Assembly: GCA_005805505.1 (NCBI GenBank)
Contig: SYMJ01000245.1
Span: 1 to 55,790, forward strand
Reading direction: 5' to 3'
DNA: 55,790 bases
From: Verrucomicrobiales bacterium
Lineage (GTDB): Bacteria; Verrucomicrobiota; Verrucomicrobiia; Limisphaerales; UBA9464
The position numbers and the translations under genes are program-made. Below, in pieces: positions 23,148 to 32,452 of this stretch. Under the pieces are notes generated by a model. It was not told the DNA's origin. It worked only from the letters and a program-made list of their open reading frames with translations, and ran no database searches. Position 1 is the first letter of the stretch; every line of letters starts with the position of its first letter.

Positions 23148-25442
23148 GTGATTTCCCTCCGGCGCATCCAACCGATCTTCGCGATCTGGGGTTGCCTGGT
23201 GTCGCTCGCGGCCTGGGCCGATGCGGCACCGACCGGCAGCCTCGGCAATGCTTGGGAAGACCCTCGCAATCCAGTCGTCCGCATTTTCGGTGGGCAGCGT
23301 CTTGATCTTTGGTCGCTTCGACCGGTGACGCTTCAAGGGGTTCCTTCGGTGGATTCTTTGACGGCCGAGCCAACAACCCGGCGATCACCGTTGGACGCAT
23401 GGCTTCAGTCGGGTTTGTCCAGGCCTTCTGAATTGAGGGTGCCCGAAGCCGATTCGCGGACGCTGATCCGCCGGTTGAGCTTGGATCTGACCGGCCTTCC
23501 GCCTTCGGTGGAGGACGTCGAATCCTTTGAGCGGGAGTGCGTTCAGGAGTTGCGGAGCGCGGGGGGCTCAGCATCGCAGGCCTATGAGCGTTTGGTCGAT
23601 CGCCTGCTGGCTTCCCCGCGCTATGGAGAACACCAGGCGCGCCAGTGGCTCGACGTCATCCGCTACAGCGACAGCAATGGCTTCGATTGGGATGAATTTC
23701 GACCCCGGGCCTGGCGCTTCCGGGACTACGTGATCCGGGCCTTCAATGCCGACAAGCCCTTCGACCGTTTCATTCTCGAGCAATTGGCTGGCGATGAGTT
23801 GCTGGAAGGCCCCCCGCGCGATGTCTCCGAGCAGGATGCGTTGATCGCCACGGGTTACCTGCGTCTGGGCCCTCACGACAATGCGGCCGGGTTGTTCAAC
23901 GAACAGGACCGCAGCCGCGCTGAATTGATGGCCGATCTCACCGAGACGACCAGCAGTGCTTTCTTGGGACTCACGATGTCCTGCTGCCGGTGTCACGACC
24001 ACAAGTTCGATCCGCTGTTGCAGGCCGACCACTTCCGCCTGCGTGCATTTTTTGAAGGCGTGAAATTCGCCGATGACCTGCCGCTGGACCTGGTCGCCGA
24101 TCAGGCGGTTATCCGCGAGCACAATGCGGGCATCGACCGCCAGCGCGACGAAGTTGAAGTGCGCCGTCAGACGCTCTTGGCGCCGCATCGAGAACGCCTC
24201 CGGGCCGAACGGTTGGCTCGACTCACCGATGACGAGCGCCAGTGGCTAAAAGCCCCCGACGATCGGCATCCCGAAGAGCGTCGCCCGCGCGTGGCGACCT
24301 TGCGCAAACAGGTAGAGCCCATGGAATCGGAGTTAAAGGCGGCCTTAGAAGGAGACGCAAAAACCCGTCATGCCGTACTCGAAAAACAGATCACCCAAAT
24401 TAATTCCGCTCGGCGTGAGTTTACCACCGGTCTCTTGATGACCGATCAGGAGACTCGCCCGGCAGAGACGCGGATTCTGGTGTTAGGAGATCACAAGAGG
24501 CTGGGTCAACCGGTGGTGCCCGGATTTCTTTCAATCCTCGACCCGAATCCTGCGCTGATTTCCAAGCCTGCCAATCCCAAGACACTGGGCCGTCGGTTGG
24601 CCTTGGCGCGATGGATTGCCTCGCCTGAAAACCCACTCACCGCACGAGTTTTCGTGAACCGTCTGTGGCAACAGCACTTCGGTCAGGGGTTGGTGGATAC
24701 TCCCAACGACTTCGGCCTGGCCGGAAGCCGCCCTAGCCACCCGGAGTTGCTGGACTGGTTGGCTGCGGAGTTCGTGCGCGGCGGGTGGTCGGTGAAGCAC
24801 TTGCATCGGACCGTGCTGCTCAGTGCGGCCTACCGACAGGCGGTCGTTGATCCGGGTTCCTTGTCAGAATCCTTAGGTTTCCGCCGCAGTCCGCGACGCT
24901 TGTCGGCCGAGCAGTTGCGCGATGCGCTGCTGGCGACCTCGGGCTCGTTGCAACTGGTGAGCGGTGGAAGCCCCGTGTGGCCGGACTTGCCGGCCGAAAT
25001 ACTCCAGGCCAATCCGGCCTTCCTGGATGACAACGCCACCCGAACCAAGGGGTGGTATCCGTCACCCGGAGAGCGGCAGTCGGTTCGCAGCGTGTTTTTG
25101 GTCCAGAAGCGCACCGTGCGGGTGCCCTTCATGGAGACCTTCGACTTGCCCGAAAACTCCACCTCGTGCGCCCGTCGTACGGGTTCGACGGTTGCGCCCC
25201 AAGCGTTGTCCTTGCTGCATTCACCACTGGCGGTGGAGGCCTCCCAAGAGTTGGCCAAACGGGTGCGTCAGGAGGTGGGGAATGAGCCCGAGGCCCAGGT
25301 GCGACAGGTCTTTCGCATCACGCTGCAGCGCGCGCCAAAACCGGAGGAACGAGATGCCTGTCTGCGTCTCCTGCGCCGACGGAGCCTGCCTGAGCTGTGC
25401 CGGGCCCTGATCAATTTGAATGAATTTGCCTATGTGGATTGA
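23148..25442 (+). CDS. Exported DUF1549/DUF1553 protein without N-terminal cytochrome domain
   Basis: About 764 residues from GTG 23148, which gives a signal peptide (ISLRRIQPIFAIWGCLVSLA); GTG 23127 would add seven residues. The DUF1549 domain (about residues 95-310) has the characteristic RRLSLDLTGLPPSVEDVESF, LASPRYGEHQARQWLDVIRY and CCRCHDHKFDPLLQ. DUF1553 (about 470-745) has RRLALARWIASPENPLTARV, HFGQGLVDTPNDFGLAGSRP, RRSPRRLSAEQLRDALLATS and the usual end LCRALINLNEFAYVD. Between them is a coiled, charged segment (about 325-430). Most relatives begin with a PSCyt1-type haem domain, which is missing here. CCRCHDH supplies a CxxCH motif within DUF1549, though whether it binds haem is not known. 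It pairs divergently with the DUF1501 gene and overlaps the next gene by 23 bases. Confidence 0.92.
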   Translation: MISLRRIQPIFAIWGCLVSLAAWADAAPTGSLGNAWEDPRNPVVRIFGGQRLDLWSLRPVTLQGVPSVDSLTAEPTTRRSPLDAWLQSGLSRPSELRVPEADSRTLIRRLSLDLTGLPPSVEDVESFERECVQELRSAGGSASQAYERLVDRLLASPRYGEHQARQWLDVIRYSDSNGFDWDEFRPRAWRFRDYVIRAFNADKPFDRFILEQLAGDELLEGPPRDVSEQDALIATGYLRLGPHDNAAGLFNEQDRSRAELMADLTETTSSAFLGLTMSCCRCHDHKFDPLLQADHFRLRAFFEGVKFADDLPLDLVADQAVIREHNAGIDRQRDEVEVRRQTLLAPHRERLRAERLARLTDDERQWLKAPDDRHPEERRPRVATLRKQVEPMESELKAALEGDAKTRHAVLEKQITQINSARREFTTGLLMTDQETRPAETRILVLGDHKRLGQPVVPGFLSILDPNPALISKPANPKTLGRRLALARWIASPENPLTARVFVNRLWQQHFGQGLVDTPNDFGLAGSRPSHPELLDWLAAEFVRGGWSVKHLHRTVLLSAAYRQAVVDPGSLSESLGFRRSPRRLSAEQLRDALLATSGSLQLVSGGSPVWPDLPAEILQANPAFLDDNATRTKGWYPSPGERQSVRSVFLVQKRTVRVPFMETFDLPENSTSCARRTGSTVAPQALSLLHSPLAVEASQELAKRVRQEVGNEPEAQVRQVFRITLQRAPKPEERDACLRLLRRRSLPELCRALINLNEFAYVD

Positions 25443-26952
25443 CGACTCGGCCAGCGAGCTTCCGGCCCGACTCGTGCGACGGATGCGACTCAAGTTGCTT
25501 TGTGGGGCCTTGCGTCAGGTAACCCGCCTTGGGGCGCTGCGCCTGAAGCTGATACTTTCGGTATGGGCGGTGGGGGTGTTGCTGGGTTCGTCTTCGATCG
25601 CGTTCGCCGAATCCGGTCGTGATTTCGAGGCCTGGCGCGAGGCGTGCGCCCGCTTGCCCAAGAATCGTGTCCTCGGGGGTCGATTGCCTCCGCGGGCGTT
25701 GCTGCCGTTGCCTCGGTTTGCGTCGGTGTCGGCGGTGCTCGATGCCTATTTTGCGGGTGCCACCAATGGGCCGTTGAGCCAATCCGGAGCCTGGGTGGGC
25801 GAACCTCCGAGTCCGGGATTCTTCGACGTGGCCCGCAGTTGGCATGGCAGTCCGCGCACGGCGTTCGAGCCGTTTGTCCAAAAGCGCTTGGTGCCGCCGG
25901 GTTCCCAGGTGCTGTTGCAAGGCGATCTCCACGGAGACATCCACTCTCTGCTGGCGGTACTCGGCCGCCTTCAAGAGCGCGGGCTTCTCAAGGGATTTCA
26001 AATCACCGACCCGCGGTTTTACATGGCCTTTTTGGGAGACTACACCGACCGGGGTGTGTACGGCGTGGAAGTAATTTACACGCTTCTGCGGTTGCAGTTG
26101 GCCAACCCGGGTCGGGTGCTGCTCATCCGGGGCAACCACGAGGATATTTCGCTCGTGTCCCGGTATGGTTTTTTGGCCGAGGGACAGGCCAAGTACGGGG
26201 CGGACTTCGACGCGGCCAAGGTGGTGCGGTTCCACGATTTCCTACCGGCGGCGGTGTATTTGGGAACGGGCAAGGCTGTCGTACAATTGTGCCATGGTGG
26301 CGTGGAACCCGGATTCGATCCGAGGCCGTTGCTCCAGTCGGAACGGACCAATGCCTTCCAGCGCATCGTGGAGTTGAAGCAGCAGGCCTATTTGGCCGAC
26401 AAGCCTGGGTGGGCAACGACTGATCCGGCTGCCGGTGCCGAAGCGGCTAAGTGGTTTCGAGATTTTCGTCCGCAATCGCCCATCAGCCCGTCGGTGATTG
26501 GGTTCATGTGGAATGACTTCACAATGTTCTCGGGTGAGACCGCGTTTGTCAACAACCCGGAGCGGGCCAGCATTTATGGGAAAGCGGCGGTCACGCATAT
26601 CTTGCAAACCCAGAGCGCGCCGACGACTCGAGTGCACGGCGTGATCCGGGCGCACCAGCATTCGGGTGTGCCCAATCCCATCATGCGCCGACTCATGGCT
26701 AGCCGGGGTGCTTTCCGTCACTGGCAGGAAGCGGCCGAGCCGGCGGGCGACCGGTTCACGTCGGCGTCCTTGGAAACCGGAGCCTTGCGGCCCATTCCGG
26801 AGGGATCGGTGTGGACCCTCAATGTCTCGCCCGACAGCGTGTACGGGCAGGGCAATGGGTTCACCTTCGCTACCGTTGTGATCCTTCAAACTTCCCCCGC
26901 CTTTGCCGACTGGCGCCTGTCGGTGGACACGGTGGAAGTGCCTGTGAAGTGA
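25420..26952 (+). CDS. Exported PPP-type metallophosphatase
   Basis: 510 residues; the start overlaps the DUF1553 stop by 23 bases, suggesting translational coupling. ATG 25483 (MRLKLLCGALRQV) is an alternative that leaves only the signal peptide region (LKLILSVWAVGVLLGSSSIAFA). The catalytic motifs are those of PPP serine/threonine phosphatases: GDLHGD (about residue 168), GDYTDRG (about 207), RGNHED (about 237) and later CHGG and the final histidine in RAHQHSG. These bind a two-metal centre. PPP enzymes are usually cytoplasmic; the leader suggests action outside the membrane. The substrate may be a phosphorylated protein or small molecule. An N-terminal 120-residue region (ARLPKNRVLGGRLPPRALL) is unknown. 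It may cooperate with the upstream DUF1549/1553 protein, but only gene order supports this. Confidence 0.87.
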   Translation: MNLPMWIDDSASELPARLVRRMRLKLLCGALRQVTRLGALRLKLILSVWAVGVLLGSSSIAFAESGRDFEAWREACARLPKNRVLGGRLPPRALLPLPRFASVSAVLDAYFAGATNGPLSQSGAWVGEPPSPGFFDVARSWHGSPRTAFEPFVQKRLVPPGSQVLLQGDLHGDIHSLLAVLGRLQERGLLKGFQITDPRFYMAFLGDYTDRGVYGVEVIYTLLRLQLANPGRVLLIRGNHEDISLVSRYGFLAEGQAKYGADFDAAKVVRFHDFLPAAVYLGTGKAVVQLCHGGVEPGFDPRPLLQSERTNAFQRIVELKQQAYLADKPGWATTDPAAGAEAAKWFRDFRPQSPISPSVIGFMWNDFTMFSGETAFVNNPERASIYGKAAVTHILQTQSAPTTRVHGVIRAHQHSGVPNPIMRRLMASRGAFRHWQEAAEPAGDRFTSASLETGALRPIPEGSVWTLNVSPDSVYGQGNGFTFATVVILQTSPAFADWRLSVDTVEVPVK

Positions 26953-26983
26953 GTCGAAACCGCGCTGATCGAACGAACCAACC

Positions 26984-27976
26984 ATGAACTCCCAGAACCT
27001 GAGCTGCTTCGCCCGCGATGCGCGACCGACCGGTCCCTTCCGCAGGGGTTTCGCAGCACCGAAGGTCTGGGCTGTTCTCATTGTGGTGGGGTGCATTGGC
27101 CTCGGCGCAATGGCTCAGACCGCGGCACCGACCTCGGGCGGAACAGCGGACCGCACCGCCAAATCCGCGGCCGCTCGAACCACCGCGTCTAGGCCCTCCG
27201 TCCAAAGGGCTGCCTCATCAACCCTTCAACTCGCCTACCAGACCGAGAGCGGGCTGACGTACCGTCCGGACTCCGAACCCGATGCCTATGCCCGGGAACG
27301 CTGCAAACTCGATGTGTACCATCCAGTGGGCGCCTCGCCCGTTCCGACAGTGATTTGGTTCCACGGCGGAGGTCTGACTGGCGGCAACCGGTCCATCCCG
27401 TCGGCCTTGAAGGGGCAGGGGATTGCCGTGGTGGCGGTAGATTATCGCCTGAGCCCCAAGGCCAAAGCTCCGGCGTACATCGAAGACGCGGCAGCGGCGG
27501 TGGCGTGGACCTTCAAGAACATCGCGCGATACGGCGGCGACACGAATCGGATCTTCCTCTCCGGTCACTCGGCCGGCGGATATCTGGCGAGCCTGGTAAC
27601 CCTCGATCGCCGTTGGTTGGTCGTCCACGGCGTGAACCCCGATCGCCTCGCTGGATTGGTGCCGTTCAGCGGCCAATCCATCACCCACTTCGCCATTCGG
27701 GAAGAGCGCGGCCTAGCCCGCACCCGTCCGCTTATCGACGACTTGGCACCGGTGTACCATGTGCGCAACGACGCTCCGCCCATCCTGCTAATTAGCGGCG
27801 ACCGCAATCACGAACTCCTCGGCCGCTACGAAGAGAGCGCCTACTTCTGGCGCATGCTCAAAGAAGTGGGACACCCCTTCGTGGAGCTGCTCGAACTCCA
27901 AGGCTACGACCATGGCCAAATGGCCGACCCCGCCTTCCCACTCCTCCTGCGCTTCATCCGCCAGCAGGGGAAGTGA
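26984..27976 (+). CDS. Exported alpha/beta hydrolase (BD-FAE/HSL-type esterase)
   Basis: 330 residues: a membrane-spanning or signal segment (VWAVLIVVGCIGLGAMAQ, about 28-45), a low-complexity Ala/Thr linker, then an esterase domain. Motifs are the oxyanion-hole HGGG (VIWFHGGGLTGGNR, about 124), nucleophile elbow GHSAGG (about 194), acid loop LLISGDRNHELLG and catalytic histidine GYDHGQM. This matches the BD-FAE/hormone-sensitive-lipase group, which deacylates plant polysaccharides or small esters. The precise substrate is unknown. It is 31 bases after the phosphatase gene and probably in the same transcript. Confidence 0.88.
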   Translation: MNSQNLSCFARDARPTGPFRRGFAAPKVWAVLIVVGCIGLGAMAQTAAPTSGGTADRTAKSAAARTTASRPSVQRAASSTLQLAYQTESGLTYRPDSEPDAYARERCKLDVYHPVGASPVPTVIWFHGGGLTGGNRSIPSALKGQGIAVVAVDYRLSPKAKAPAYIEDAAAAVAWTFKNIARYGGDTNRIFLSGHSAGGYLASLVTLDRRWLVVHGVNPDRLAGLVPFSGQSITHFAIREERGLARTRPLIDDLAPVYHVRNDAPPILLISGDRNHELLGRYEESAYFWRMLKEVGHPFVELLELQGYDHGQMADPAFPLLLRFIRQQGK

Positions 27977-28396
27977 TGGGTGGGCGGTGGTGTGGGGCGT
28001 TGAGCCGTTCGCGTTGATCCAGGGTCACCGTTCCATCCAGCGGATGGGTGATTCATTGAGCTCAACGCGGCTTCACGCCAGGTCGGCCAATGTGTACCGA
28101 GCAGAGAGATGAAGCGTTTGTTGTGGGACGGTTCGAGCAGGTGCGCCATCTCGTCCTCTGTGATGTCGGCTTGTTAAGGAATAGGCCGAATTGGGAAACG
28201 TCGCAAATCTCCCAAGAAAATAGTGGGACGCGCCGCATCAACCTGCCCTTTGAGACGGCACTCGAGTGTGGTCGGTGAGGCGCAGAATCAACAGCGCGCG
28301 CGAGCTTGGCACACCGGCGCGGTGCAGGTAGGGTTCCCGTTCTTCCACCATGGGCACAGCCTACATCCCGGCATTTCGGTGCCCGGCTCAATCGCG
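27977..28396 (+). other. Intergenic region, no gene seen
   Basis: The 420 bases between the hydrolase and a DUF1501 gene hold only short open frames on both strands with no family resemblance. No tRNA, hairpin with T-tract or clear promoter was found. The DUF1501 frame remains open to 28223, but the extension has a basic, non-coding character. Confidence 0.5.
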
Positions 28397-29896
28397 ATGC
28401 TGACTTTCCAGGACCATTTCTGGCGGGGCGGGCGGCGGCATCGGCGGCAGTTCTTGCAGGTGGGCGCGCTGGCGCTGGGCGGGCTCAATTTGGCGGACAC
28501 GTTTGGGGTCCGGGCGGCGGCAGCGGGGGGCAATGGAATCAATCCAACGACCGGGTCGTCCGGGTCGTCCGGGGTCGGCCAGGAATCTGCTGGCGGTCGG
28601 GCGACGGGAGCCGATCGGGGTTCACCGGGCAATCCACTCAAGGATCGGTCGGTCATCTTCCTCTTCATGCACGGAGGACCTTCGCAGTTCGAGACCTTCG
28701 ATCCGAAGATGGATGCGCCGTCGCATGTGCGCAGCGCCACGGGTGAGATCCCCACCACGCTGCCAGGCATCACCTTCGGCAGCACCTTCCAGCGGTTGGC
28801 CAAGCTGGCTCACAAGTTTAGCGTCGTCCGTTCGTTCGCCACTGGAGACGGTAATCACGACATCAAGCCCATCCTCGGGGTCGATACCCTTCAGGCCAAT
28901 ATGGGTTCGCTCTATTCCAGCATCGCCGGTCCCAGCCGGCCCAATTCGGCCATGCCGACGAATATCGCGCTGTTCCCGCGATCGGTGGAGGCGAAGGCCC
29001 AAGATGTCGTTAAGGAGTTCGGGAATTTCGAGGGGACGGGTGAACTGAGCCGCTCCGTGGCTCCATTCGTCCCGGGATCGGGTCTGGATTTGCAGCAGAA
29101 CCTGCGGATCAATTTGCCGGAGGGACGATTCCATGACCGTCAGGCCTTGTTGAATTCGGTGGATCAGTGGCGACGTTGGATGGACGACCAAGCCTCCGTT
29201 CATGAGTTCGGAGGGTTCCAGCAGAAGGCCTTCGAGCTGCTGCATCGCGGGGTCTTCGACGCTTTCGACCTCTCTCGCGAAGATCCCCGCTTAATTGAAC
29301 GGTATGACACGGCACCCCTGTTGCCGCGCGGGCGCATCGACCCGCGGTGGAAGAACATCGAGCACTACGCCACCAACGCCCAGACCCTCGGTCGTCAACT
29401 GCTCTTGGCTCGTCGCCTGTGCGAGCGCGGGGCGGGTTTCGTCACGGTCACCACCAGTTTCATCTGGGACATGCACGCCGACGTGAATAATGCCCCCATG
29501 ACAGTGGGCATGGACTACGTGGGGACTCCCTTCGACCATGCCGTCTCAGCCTTCATCGAGGACGTCGAGGCGCGTGGGCTTTCGGACAAGATCCTGCTGG
29601 TTTGCTGCGGCGAGATGGGGCGGACCCCCACGATTAACAAGGACGGCGGTCGCGATCATTGGGGTAATCTGGCTCCGCTGCTTCTCTATGGCGGCGGGCT
29701 GAAGATGGGGCAGGTGATCGGGCAGTCGTCGCGCGATGGCGGGGAGCCTGCGAGCCAGACGGTCACCATGAAGGATCTCATCGCCACGGTGATGCACTCG
29801 CTGATGGACGTGGGTCAGGCCCGGCTGCTTCCCGGTGTCTCCCAGCGGGTGATTGAGGCGATCAGTCGCGGTGAACCCATTCGGGGGCTGGTCTAA
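28397..29896 (+). CDS. DUF1501 protein with Tat signal (copy 2)
   Basis: 499 residues from ATG 28397 (MLTFQDHFWRGG), chosen because the twin-arginine signal RRQFLQVGALALGGLNL then lies near the N-terminus. A Gly/Ser-rich spacer (about residues 45-70) follows. The DUF1501 body includes RSVIFLFMHGGPSQFETFDP, HKFSVVRSFATGDGNHDIKP, LLARRLCERGAGFVTVTTS, DKILLVCCGEMGRTPTINK and GGRDHWGN. No DUF1549/DUF1553 gene is adjacent, unlike the other two copies. A 41-base repeat begins directly after its stop codon. Confidence 0.92.
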   Translation: MLTFQDHFWRGGRRHRRQFLQVGALALGGLNLADTFGVRAAAAGGNGINPTTGSSGSSGVGQESAGGRATGADRGSPGNPLKDRSVIFLFMHGGPSQFETFDPKMDAPSHVRSATGEIPTTLPGITFGSTFQRLAKLAHKFSVVRSFATGDGNHDIKPILGVDTLQANMGSLYSSIAGPSRPNSAMPTNIALFPRSVEAKAQDVVKEFGNFEGTGELSRSVAPFVPGSGLDLQQNLRINLPEGRFHDRQALLNSVDQWRRWMDDQASVHEFGGFQQKAFELLHRGVFDAFDLSREDPRLIERYDTAPLLPRGRIDPRWKNIEHYATNAQTLGRQLLLARRLCERGAGFVTVTTSFIWDMHADVNNAPMTVGMDYVGTPFDHAVSAFIEDVEARGLSDKILLVCCGEMGRTPTINKDGGRDHWGNLAPLLLYGGGLKMGQVIGQSSRDGGEPASQTVTMKDLIATVMHSLMDVGQARLLPGVSQRVIEAISRGEPIRGLV

Positions 29897-29937
29897 GGCG
29901 GAACGATTTGATGGGATCGGTCGCGCTGAGCCGCATC
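29897..29937 (+). repeat. 41-base intergenic repeat, copy A
   Basis: It starts immediately after the DUF1501 stop codon and is roughly four-fifths identical, by eye with one compensating indel, to 46117-46157. Shared core words are CGGAACGATT, GGATCGGTCG and GCATC. Both copies begin directly after a stop codon on the same strand, suggesting a transcript-end or processing element. Confidence 0.6.
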
Positions 29938-29983
29938 GGGCATCCCCGAACTGGTGCGGCCAAGTGAACAGGGACTCAGTGGA

Positions 29984-30598
29984 TCAATCCGGGGTGGCGA
30001 ACCCCGTGGCGGCATGGGGTTGGGGGCGAAGGTTGAAGGGCAGGTAGAGGGGGTGAACGGGGGTTCCGTCTTGGGCCAATCGCAGATGACACAATTGCGG
30101 GTGGTGGCGCAGGAGGTCGACCACTTGGGCTCCGCGTGAGCGGAGTTGTTTCGGGGGTTGCCCGTAGGCCAGGACGACCGTTTGAGCCTGCTCCGCCATT
30201 TCCAGAATCCAGCGGTCATTGTCTGGCCCCACCGGATCGGCGACTTCCATCAGGCGGTTCTTGTCGGTGGAACGGTAGGCATGGACGTTGCCGACCCACT
30301 GTCCGCCATAGCCCCAAATCCTCGCGAAATTGCCGGTTTTTCTGAGGGTGGGATCGGCATGGTCCAGGCAGGCCACGCTGGGATTCATGAGCAGCCAGAG
30401 CACCATCGGACGGCCCGGATCCCAGATTTCGCGAAGCTGGTAGCGGTACCGTTGGCAGTCTGAGAACACGGCGCTGATGGTCGAGTCTGTCGGCCATGCC
30501 GGGCGCGCCTTGCCTCCGGCGTCGTGTTGGACGAGCTCGGTGGGGGAAGCCATTTCGAAGAGGACCGGCTGGGAAATCTGGGGATTCTTGGGGTTCAC
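29984..30598 (-). CDS. DUF1643 domain protein
   Basis: 204 residues matching DUF1643: RYQLREIWDPGRPMVLWLL, then MNPSVACLDHADPTLRKTGN, FARIWGYGGQWVGNVHAYRS, GPDNDRWILEMAEQAQTVVL and HPLYLPFNLRPQP near the end. The family is widespread in bacteria and phages and has no established function. The start is GTG 30598; an ATG at 30553 (MASPTELVQ) would also preserve the domain. No signal peptide is present, so the protein is cytoplasmic. It is convergent with the second DUF1501 gene and lies 142 bases downstream of the PQQ-like gene on the other side. Confidence 0.88.
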   Translation of the reverse strand: MNPKNPQISQPVLFEMASPTELVQHDAGGKARPAWPTDSTISAVFSDCQRYRYQLREIWDPGRPMVLWLLMNPSVACLDHADPTLRKTGNFARIWGYGGQWVGNVHAYRSTDKNRLMEVADPVGPDNDRWILEMAEQAQTVVLAYGQPPKQLRSRGAQVVDLLRHHPQLCHLRLAQDGTPVHPLYLPFNLRPQPHAATGFATPD

Positions 30599-30740
30599 GG
30601 GCGCTGACTCAGAGTTGACGCGGAGCGGGGGATGTTCAAGCCCGGGGCAAGACGGAGCCTCTGGAGGGAGACGGTGTCTTGAGGCAATCGACGGCAGAAA
30701 CCGGTCTGCGACAAAACGCGTCAGTTTCTGCTACTTCGGA

Positions 30741-32393
30741 TCACCGCCCGGCGGCGGGGAGTTCCCAGCACACGGCTTCGCGGTCGTTGCGCACCAGCAG
30801 GTAGCGACCGGCCACCGCCGGTTGGTTCCAGGTCTTGGACGACAAGGCCGCAATGCTTCCGAATTCACGGAACCCATCCGGGCTGGCGGCACAGAGGTGC
30901 ACGGTGCCGTTTTCGTTCTGCACTACAATCCTATCGCCCACGATTAAGGTCTGGCCCGAACCGAAGCGGCCGTCCTTCCAAATGCGGCGTCCTGTCGTCG
31001 CATCGACGCAGGCTAGCAGTCCGTCATCGAGCCCGTACAAGTAGCCGTTGCGCAAACCCGGGCTGTTGAACTGGGTCTTCATGGTGATGCCTTTCCACGC
31101 GGTTTCCGTTTTCAGGGTTCCCGTCGCGCGGTCGGATCCAGCCTCGCCGGAGGTCACTTGGATGATTTGGCAACCCACCCCGTAGCCGGCCGACACGAAG
31201 ACCCGGTCTCCGGCCAGCACCACCGGTTGCGAAGCCTTGGGCCATTTCGAGGCGCCCCAAGCATGATTGAAGAGGAGGCGGCCAATGGCGGGATCGTGCG
31301 CTGTCAGGCTCGTGGCGTTGTTGGATAATATCACGCGGCGACCGGCCAGGGTGGCCAGTACCGGGGAGGCGTAGCTCGCATCTCCGTCACCGGATTTCCA
31401 AGCCGGGCTACCATCCGAGGACCGGTAGGCGTAGAGCACCGCACCGGAACCCCTGCCTCCGGTGATTACGGTGAGGCCGTCGACGATCAACGGTGATGAG
31501 CTTGTGCCCCAGGTGAGGTTGGACAACCCGTTTTCTTCGAGCACCGAACGTCGCCACACGAGCTTCCCCGTCGCCGCGTCGAGGCAGAGCAGGATTCCGG
31601 TCCCGCCCATCGCATACACTCGGCCATCCTGAATGGTGGGCGTCGCGCGCGGGCCGTCGCCGCCTTGCCATTCGGAAAAACGGGTGCGTTCGGAATGGCT
31701 CCAAAGGGTTTGGCCCGTGGCTATGTCGAGGCAGGTGACCCGCTCGTCATCCCCGACCTGTTCTTGAGTCCAGGCGCGTCCGCCGACCACCGCGAACGAC
31801 GACCATCCGAGTCCGATGGGGCGACGCCACAGTTCGCGAGGGGCTTGGGCGCTCCAATTCGTGGAAAATCGGGCGACCGGCAGGACGCCGGTGCGGTCAG
31901 GCCCGAGGAATTGGGCGGAGTCTTCCAGGCCAGGAAGGGCTGCTTCGTGAACCGGTTTCCGCGCCGTATCGGCAGGTGATGCTGTGGGTGGGGTAGTGCT
32001 TGAATGGCTCCCTCGCCAGGCTAACCGGGGCAGTCCCGTGCCATTGATCGTGCCATCCACCCGCAAGGCTCCCTTCAGAGCGAGTCCGCAGAGAACGACG
32101 AGGGCCAGGCCGACCAGCCGAGTCCGGGCCCGGAACCGGGACGAGGCAAGGAACCAAATCAAAAGCAGGAGTGTACCGAGAAGGCCCAGCGCCGCCGTCG
32201 CCCACGCCCGGAGGTTGCGCTCGAGCTCCGGTTGCCACTGCACGGCCGCGATGCCTGCCGCCACCAGCGCGAGGGTGACTACGGGAAACCAAGGGAAACC
32301 GGGGTTCCTTTGCGGGGACGCCTCTGCGGTCGCCGTCGGAGCGCCAGATGCGTTACCGACCGTCGGACCCGGTTCGGGGATCTTCTCGTTCAC
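30741..32393 (-). CDS. Membrane-anchored PQQ-like beta-propeller protein
   Basis: About 550 residues from GTG 32393; a TTG at 32423 would add ten residues. Three hydrophobic segments come first (FPVVTLALVAAGIAAVQW; ATAALGLLGTLLLLIWFLA; LVGLALVVLCGLALKGAL), then a propeller of PQQ-like repeats: LDIATGQTLWSHSE, LDAATGKLVWRRSV, SDGSPAWKSGDG and VDATTGRRIWKDGRF. It resembles BamB-like and dehydrogenase-like propellers, but the residues that bind PQQ in true quinoproteins cannot be confirmed. It probably faces the periplasm. It lies just downstream of a decayed vapBC locus on the same strand, 60 bases from the vapC stub. Confidence 0.86.
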   Translation of the reverse strand: MNEKIPEPGPTVGNASGAPTATAEASPQRNPGFPWFPVVTLALVAAGIAAVQWQPELERNLRAWATAALGLLGTLLLLIWFLASSRFRARTRLVGLALVVLCGLALKGALRVDGTINGTGLPRLAWRGSHSSTTPPTASPADTARKPVHEAALPGLEDSAQFLGPDRTGVLPVARFSTNWSAQAPRELWRRPIGLGWSSFAVVGGRAWTQEQVGDDERVTCLDIATGQTLWSHSERTRFSEWQGGDGPRATPTIQDGRVYAMGGTGILLCLDAATGKLVWRRSVLEENGLSNLTWGTSSSPLIVDGLTVITGGRGSGAVLYAYRSSDGSPAWKSGDGDASYASPVLATLAGRRVILSNNATSLTAHDPAIGRLLFNHAWGASKWPKASQPVVLAGDRVFVSAGYGVGCQIIQVTSGEAGSDRATGTLKTETAWKGITMKTQFNSPGLRNGYLYGLDDGLLACVDATTGRRIWKDGRFGSGQTLIVGDRIVVQNENGTVHLCAASPDGFREFGSIAALSSKTWNQPAVAGRYLLVRNDREAVCWELPAAGR

Positions 32394-32452
32394 AGTTAAG
32401 GATCGCGAACGTATCCCGGCCAAAAGGAAAGCAACTTTCCGGTTTCGGACTA

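Noticed and set aside
27904-28149. Minus-strand open frame (HLLEPSHNKRFISLLG) as a gene remnant between hydrolase and DUF1501
   Set aside because: It overlaps the end of the hydrolase gene, matches no family I know and has no ribosome-binding site.
28223-28396. N-terminal extension of DUF1501 copy 2
   Set aside because: It would place the twin-arginine signal about 70 residues into the protein; ATG 28397 restores the usual layout.
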